Source: Candidatus Obscuribacterales bacterium (GTDB lineage Bacteria > Cyanobacteriota > Vampirovibrionia > Obscuribacterales > Obscuribacteraceae). Taken from it: 64,000 bases of DNA. The notes below the pieces were generated by a model. That model was given only the letters and a program-made list of their open reading frames with translations. It did not search any database and was not told where the DNA came from. Positions within the stretch are counted from its first letter, which is position 1; every line of letters starts with the position of its first letter. The stretch lies in assembly GCA_019750335.1 (NCBI GenBank), contig JAIEOQ010000005.1, positions 372,001-436,000 of the forward strand, given 5' to 3'. A program made the translations under genes and the position numbers. Shown piece by piece: positions 60,294-64,000 of the stretch.

Positions 60294-61010
60294 ATGCATC
60301 CTCATCCCAAAAATTTTCTACTTCAATCCTTACCGCAAGATTGTCTTGAAAAATTTGCCGATGCTTTTGATTATGTTGAGTTGCCGCGACGAAAAATAAT
60401 TGCTGAACGTGGAGAAGTGCTGGAGCATGTGCATTTCCCGGATAGCGGCATGATTTCCAAAGTGCTTGTCACTGCCGATGGTATACCGATTGAAGTCGGT
60501 ACGATTGGTAGAGAAGGATTTACCGGAGTGCCTTTGCTTCTTGGTTCGGATCTGGCCGATTGCAAGCTTATTTCTCAAGTTGCCGGCTACAGCTGGCAGA
60601 TAAGCGCCTCTGACTTTAAGCGCATGATTACCGAAAGCGAAGAGTTAAAGCTGATTACAAATCGCTTTATTTTGACTATGCTTCATCAAATTGCGCAAAC
60701 AGCGGCGTGCAACCGTTTGCATACCATAGAAGAGCGTTGCGCCCATTGGCTTTTATTGGCCGAAGATCGAGCCGGAGCGGACAGCTTCAATCTGACCCAA
60801 GACTTTCTTTCGATGATGCTGGCGGTGCGACGTTCAAGTGTAAATCAGGCGATCAAGACTTTAGAGCAGGAAGGTTTGATCAGCCACGCCCGGGCTGTAA
60901 TTACGATTAAAAATCGTGCTGGTTTAGAAGTAATCAGCTGCGCTTGCTACAAAGAGATCAAACAATATTATGATGAGATTATGAAACGAACCCTCAAGAT
61001 TGAAAAATGA
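60294..61010 (+). CDS. Crp/Fnr-family transcriptional regulator
   Basis: The 238-residue protein has a cyclic-nucleotide-binding-like domain (about 15-120: EHVHFPDSGMISKVLVTADG, VGTIGREGFTGVPLLLGSD) with no Cys cluster, and a C-terminal winged helix (about 150-225: NLTQDFLSMMLAVRRSSVNQAIKTLEQEGLI). Ligand unknown; the layout is that of the Crp/Fnr members with a redox- or stress-type role. Its stop overlaps the next gene (ATGA), so it is translated with the atypical receiver. Confidence 0.9.
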   Translation: MHPHPKNFLLQSLPQDCLEKFADAFDYVELPRRKIIAERGEVLEHVHFPDSGMISKVLVTADGIPIEVGTIGREGFTGVPLLLGSDLADCKLISQVAGYSWQISASDFKRMITESEELKLITNRFILTMLHQIAQTAACNRLHTIEERCAHWLLLAEDRAGADSFNLTQDFLSMMLAVRRSSVNQAIKTLEQEGLISHARAVITIKNRAGLEVISCACYKEIKQYYDEIMKRTLKIEK

Positions 61011-61372
61011 GCAAACGTGTTCTGGTTGTCGACGATGATCTGGCCGGCAGAAAGGTTACTTCGCGCCAGCTTGAACTTTTGGGCATTCCGCATCACGCGG
61101 TAACATGCGGCACGGAAGCTGTGGAGCACGGATCGCTGTGCTGCTGTCATTTGATTTTGATGAATGTAGAAATGCCGGATATGAATGGTCTTGAGGCTAC
61201 CAAATCCATTCGCGAGCAGGAGCTGGTTATTTGTGGGCACAGGCATACAATTATTGCCCTGACCGGTACTGATGATCGTAAAGCTTGCTTGGATGCCGGT
61301 ATGGACGATTATTTGCAAAAGCCGATTTTATTGAAACAGTTGCGCAGCGCTATGGACAAGTGGCTTCTTTAA
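61007..61372 (+). CDS. Stand-alone receiver with Asn in place of the phospho-acceptor Asp
   Basis: The 121-residue CheY-like protein has the acidic pair Asp10/Asp11 (VVDDDLAGRK), Thr86 (IIALTG) and Lys105 (YLQKPI) but Asn53 where Asp is expected (LILMNVEMPDMNG; codon AAT at 61160-61162). All other family positions are conserved, so it cannot be phosphorylated in the usual way. It probably works by protein contact. Its ATG overlaps the Crp/Fnr stop. The last 23 bases overlap the convergent yqeK gene. Confidence 0.9.
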   Translation: MSKRVLVVDDDLAGRKVTSRQLELLGIPHHAVTCGTEAVEHGSLCCCHLILMNVEMPDMNGLEATKSIREQELVICGHRHTIIALTGTDDRKACLDAGMDDYLQKPILLKQLRSAMDKWLL

Positions 61373-61976
61373 GCGTTTGCATATAAAAGTTGCGCACTTC
61401 TACTGTGCGTGGATGAATCGGTCTTCCTGATTCAATCAAATGAACCAAGCCGAGATCCGAGGCCACGACTATGGCGTGGGGAACGTTTATTCTTTCTTCG
61501 TCAATTTTTAGAGCGGCCCAAATAGGCGCCGTATAGCTCCTGGCTCTACCTTCCTCCAGGCAATCGGCGAGAAAAAGCGTTTCGGAAAGTGGGCACATTG
61601 GTGCGTTGCCTAAAGTATGTTCGGCAATTGCCGCCAGTAGATCGATATTTGTAATTCCCAGCTCTTCTTTGGCTACGGCCGCGGCTACAGGACCATGCAA
61701 AAGATGTCCGTGCTTTGCTTCGATTTCGCCAAAAGGAATCTGAAAATGACAGGCAGCCTCGACAAGCTCTTTCTCTTTCATTTCTTTGCAGGCATCATGA
61801 AGCCAGGCTGAAAGCTCAGCAAAAAAAATATCGCAATTGTGTCTTTCTGCTATTTGTCGCGCAACTTTAGCTACACCTTTAATGTGTTTGAATCTTTTTG
61901 CGCTGACTCGCGGTTCGACCCAAGCGCGTACGAAGTCGATAGTGATTTTTTCGGGAACGCCGTTTCGTTTGGTCAT
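61350..61976 (-). CDS. yqeK: HD-domain hydrolase (YqeK type)
   Basis: A 208-residue HD-fold hydrolase: metal ligands appear in RFKHIKGVAKVARQ, LSAWLHDACKEM (HD), KHGHLLHGPVAAAV and AAIAEHTLGNAPM. The YqeK family hydrolyses diadenosine tetraphosphate symmetrically. Its gene starts at the base after the nadD stop, matching the conserved nadD-yqeK order seen in Firmicutes and cyanobacteria. Length is slightly over the usual 190. Confidence 0.85.
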   Translation of the reverse strand: MTKRNGVPEKITIDFVRAWVEPRVSAKRFKHIKGVAKVARQIAERHNCDIFFAELSAWLHDACKEMKEKELVEAACHFQIPFGEIEAKHGHLLHGPVAAAVAKEELGITNIDLLAAIAEHTLGNAPMCPLSETLFLADCLEEGRARSYTAPIWAALKIDEERINVPHAIVVASDLGLVHLIESGRPIHPRTVEVRNFYMQTLKEATCP

Positions 61977-62576
61977 TCAAACACCTTCCAGATAATGTTT
62001 GTGTTTGAGTAAGAGCTGATTGACGTCATTTGTCACTAAATAAAGTACTGACTTATGCTCTCTCAATCTTTGTCTAATCATGGAGCTGGACACTGGTAGC
62101 TGAGGGAAATCTATCAGTTCAAAATCAGCGTCAGCAGGCAGATGTTCGGCAAGGGTTAGTCGGTTCGCTGACGATTGTCTCGGGGCGACAAGGATGCGGC
62201 AGAGCTTAAAGAGAGTGCTTGCTTCATGCCAATCTTTCAGTGAAGGCAAATTGTCTTGTCCGACAAGTAAATTCAAGCGAATCTCTTTACCGAATTCTTG
62301 CTTGAAATGGCGTAAAGTGTCGACTGTATATGAAGGTCCGGAGCGGGTCAGCTCGACTTGTGATGGTTCAAAATGAGGATTGTTCGTACAGGCGGCGATT
62401 ACTAATTCGTGCCGTTTGTCGGCGTCTAAAAGATCCGTATGTCGATGGGGAGGCATCGGGCTGGTGACAAAAATTACTTTGTCCAAATTGAACTGAGAAC
62501 GAGCAAATTCAGCAAGCAATAAATGACCCCAGTGGATCGGATTAAAAGTGCCGCAGAAAATGCCGAGCTCTTTCAA
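61977..62576 (-). CDS. nadD: Nicotinate-nucleotide adenylyltransferase
   Basis: The 199-residue nucleotidyltransferase begins with IFCGTFNPIHWGHLLLAEFA (HxGH motif) and ends with the SSSMIRQRL motif. It makes deamido-NAD+ from nicotinate mononucleotide and ATP. Its ATG overlaps the alr stop by four bases, and yqeK starts right after its stop, so the three genes form one operon. Confidence 0.95.
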   Translation of the reverse strand: MKELGIFCGTFNPIHWGHLLLAEFARSQFNLDKVIFVTSPMPPHRHTDLLDADKRHELVIAACTNNPHFEPSQVELTRSGPSYTVDTLRHFKQEFGKEIRLNLLVGQDNLPSLKDWHEASTLFKLCRILVAPRQSSANRLTLAEHLPADADFELIDFPQLPVSSSMIRQRLREHKSVLYLVTNDVNQLLLKHKHYLEGV

Positions 62577-63763
62577 CTCTTTCTCTCCTTGGCGTCAGAT
62601 TTTATGTAATTACGCGTATATACGCGTGGCATGCGCATTCGCATGCGACAAACAAGCTCGTAAGTAATCGTGTCGAGCAAATTGGCCCAGGTGGATAAAT
62701 GAAGCTGTTCTGTTGTCTCTCCAGGCGTAGTGTCCGGGTCGCAGCCGATTAAAGTGATGATGTCGCCTTCTTGGGCTTCAAGTAAATCGGTAATATCGAA
62801 GATCATTTGGTCCATGCTAATAAGCCCGATCTGTTTTACTTTTTTGCCTGCCAGCAAGCCGTAAATCTGATTGGATAAACGTCTGTCTATGCCGTCGGCA
62901 TAGCCGATTGGAATTGAAGCGATGCGTGAGGGACGGCTTGCGGTCCAGGTTAAGTTGTAGCCCACTGATTGGCCGGCTTCAATCTCCTGTATATGATTTA
63001 TGCGTCCGCGCACTGATAAAGCTGGGACAAGAGTAGTTGAAACTGTTTTTGCTTCCAGTCCATATATAGGTAAGCCAACGCGAACCATGCCAAAGTGACT
63101 TTGTGAAAAACGGCGGGCGGCTTCACCGGAGGCCAGGTGGATTAATGGCTTGTTGCTGTTCTCAATTTTTAGTTTTTGTAATGTTTTTTGGAAAAGCTCT
63201 ATCTGTTTTGAGGTAAAACATTCTTCATCGGCTTGTGCAAAATGGCTAAAGATACCGGCTAAGCGAATATTTTTTTGCCCGGCAAGCAGATCCAAAATTG
63301 CTTCAATTTTATTTGGAGCGATACCTAATCGGTGCATGCCGGTGTCGATTTTTAAATGAATATTGGCTGTACGATTTTGTCTTCCGCAAGTCAAAGCGAT
63401 GTCGGCAATTTGATTTTCGTTGGTGACCGTTAATGTAAGTTCGGCGTCAAGAGCAGCGCTCAATGCCCAGTTTGGGCAAGGTCCGAGTAAAAGTATATTT
63501 TGTCGTACACCGGCTGCGCGCAATTGGCAGCCCTCATCTACGGAAGCGACCCCAAGCCAGTCAGCCCCGCAAGCTGATAAAACATCGGCTACACCAAGAG
63601 CCCCATGTCCGTAGGCGTCGCTCTTAACAACAGCCATCAGCTTAACGCGATCGCCAAGCCAGGAGCGAACAATAGCGACATTATGTTCAATAGCGTTAAG
63701 GTCGACTTCTACCCAAGCTTCTCGTCGGATCGAGGCAATAATTGGTTGGCGCTGCGCAAGCAT
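62573..63763 (-). CDS. alr: Alanine racemase
   Basis: A 396-residue PLP enzyme. Lysine in VVKSDAYGHGALG binds PLP; the second catalytic tyrosine is in SVGYNLTW and IPIGYADGIDR is also conserved; IDTGMHRLGI and the SHFGMVRVGLPIYG segment are diagnostic. It makes D-alanine for peptidoglycan. First gene of the alr-nadD-yqeK operon. Start at ATG 63763. Confidence 0.95.
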   Translation of the reverse strand: MLAQRQPIIASIRREAWVEVDLNAIEHNVAIVRSWLGDRVKLMAVVKSDAYGHGALGVADVLSACGADWLGVASVDEGCQLRAAGVRQNILLLGPCPNWALSAALDAELTLTVTNENQIADIALTCGRQNRTANIHLKIDTGMHRLGIAPNKIEAILDLLAGQKNIRLAGIFSHFAQADEECFTSKQIELFQKTLQKLKIENSNKPLIHLASGEAARRFSQSHFGMVRVGLPIYGLEAKTVSTTLVPALSVRGRINHIQEIEAGQSVGYNLTWTASRPSRIASIPIGYADGIDRRLSNQIYGLLAGKKVKQIGLISMDQMIFDITDLLEAQEGDIITLIGCDPDTTPGETTEQLHLSTWANLLDTITYELVCRMRMRMPRVYTRNYIKSDAKERKS

Positions 63764-64000
63764 TAGTAACTTCTTGGGTTGAAAAGCTTTTCTATATTGA
63801 AGTTTATGCTAGCATAAGCTGTCCTTAAGTCACAGGGAAGGCATTTCGACCTTTTTACCTGATTGACGAACGGCTGATCGCCAGAAGATCGCGTGCCTCG
63901 TGCATACTGAGTGGATGACGATAGCTGCCGGTTTGTCGCTTTTGCGGCAAGGTGTCCCGTTTGCAGTTTGGTAATCGTGAGGTTTAGCGCTTTGAATAAA
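63764..64000. other. Upstream region of alr to the right edge
   Basis: About 237 bases without a supported gene. It holds a 14-bp palindrome (see separate entry). A TTG at 63992 follows GAGG and could start a plus-strand gene beyond the edge, but there is too little sequence to support it. Confidence 0.4.
63804..63817. promoter_or_regulatory. Perfect 14-bp palindrome upstream of alr
   Basis: TTATGCTAGCATAA is a perfect palindrome about 40 bases upstream of the alr ATG. It lies where a promoter or operator for the alr-nadD-yqeK operon would be expected. No regulator is identified. Confidence 0.4.

Noticed and set aside
63992-64000. Start of a plus-strand gene at the right edge
   Set aside because: GAGG then TTG AAT AAA is suggestive, but three codons cannot support a call.
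1-64000. Mobile element, prophage, CRISPR array, tRNA or rRNA
   Set aside because: I looked for transposase motifs, terminal repeats, spaced direct repeats and cloverleaf-like sequences and saw none.

Overview
The window is a 64 kb chromosomal segment of moderate GC content with densely packed genes, many ending in convergent overlaps or starting in 1- or 4-base (ATGA, TAATG) overlaps. MCE/MlaE lipid transport, a HlyD/ABC-2 exporter and a giant secreted repeat protein point to an envelope with an outer membrane; alr and murQ show peptidoglycan. The mixture (bifunctional nuclease, GT20 synthase, many TPR and secreted proteins of unknown role, RHS/YD proteins, a Gly/His/Tyr-rich secreted protein) is what I would expect from a non-photosynthetic relative of cyanobacteria (Melainabacteria/Vampirovibrionia, perhaps Obscuribacterales). 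That placement is inference; no rRNA or universal marker set is present. I saw no IS element, phage gene, CRISPR array, tRNA or rRNA.

Layout. 1-4931 (minus): a giant adhesin-like protein running off the left edge, frameshifted by a 23-bp tandem duplication. 5251-8189 (plus): BON protein, stress-type glycine-rich protein, terminator, then MlaE and MlaD-type lipid transport genes. 8173-10732 (minus): two paralogous coiled-coil proteins, a receiver-HPt protein and a fatty-acid desaturase. 10993-16901: XRE regulator with an inverted repeat against its start codon, topoisomerase III, a tiny lysine-rich protein, then murQ with three small genes of partly unknown role. 16898-23442: UvrA-like ABC protein, methyltransferase, DNPH1-like hydrolase, SRPBCC protein and three DSP-type phosphatase relatives, one lacking its catalytic cysteine. 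23450-28670 (minus): a YbhGFSR-like ABC exporter. 28864-31089: lipid kinase and CorA-like channel. 31450-39627: secreted proteins, acetyltransferase, zinc-ribbon protein, GT20 synthase, bifunctional nuclease, Nudix hydrolase.

39733-44555 (plus): a TPR - VWA - GT39 glycosyltransferase operon followed by a pilin-like gene preceded by a possible Pho box. 44556-48243 (minus): a cytosine-deaminase-like enzyme, a secreted TPR protein, a histidine kinase and its response regulator in one tightly overlapping unit. 48320-57868: bestrophin, a YD-repeat protein with a probable papain-like C-terminal domain, aldehyde dehydrogenase, FKBP isomerase, a LuxR-type regulator and small membrane or secreted proteins. 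58009-64000: short SSB, a sodium/solute symporter with a small partner, a Crp/Fnr regulator coupled to a receiver whose phospho-acceptor Asp is Asn, and the alr-nadD-yqeK operon.

The items I find most unusual are the duplicated 23-mer that splits the giant adhesin, the Crp/Fnr plus non-phosphorylatable receiver pair, the pseudophosphatase beside two intact paralogs, the YD-repeat/papain-like fusion, and the deaminase-TPR-kinase-regulator operon.
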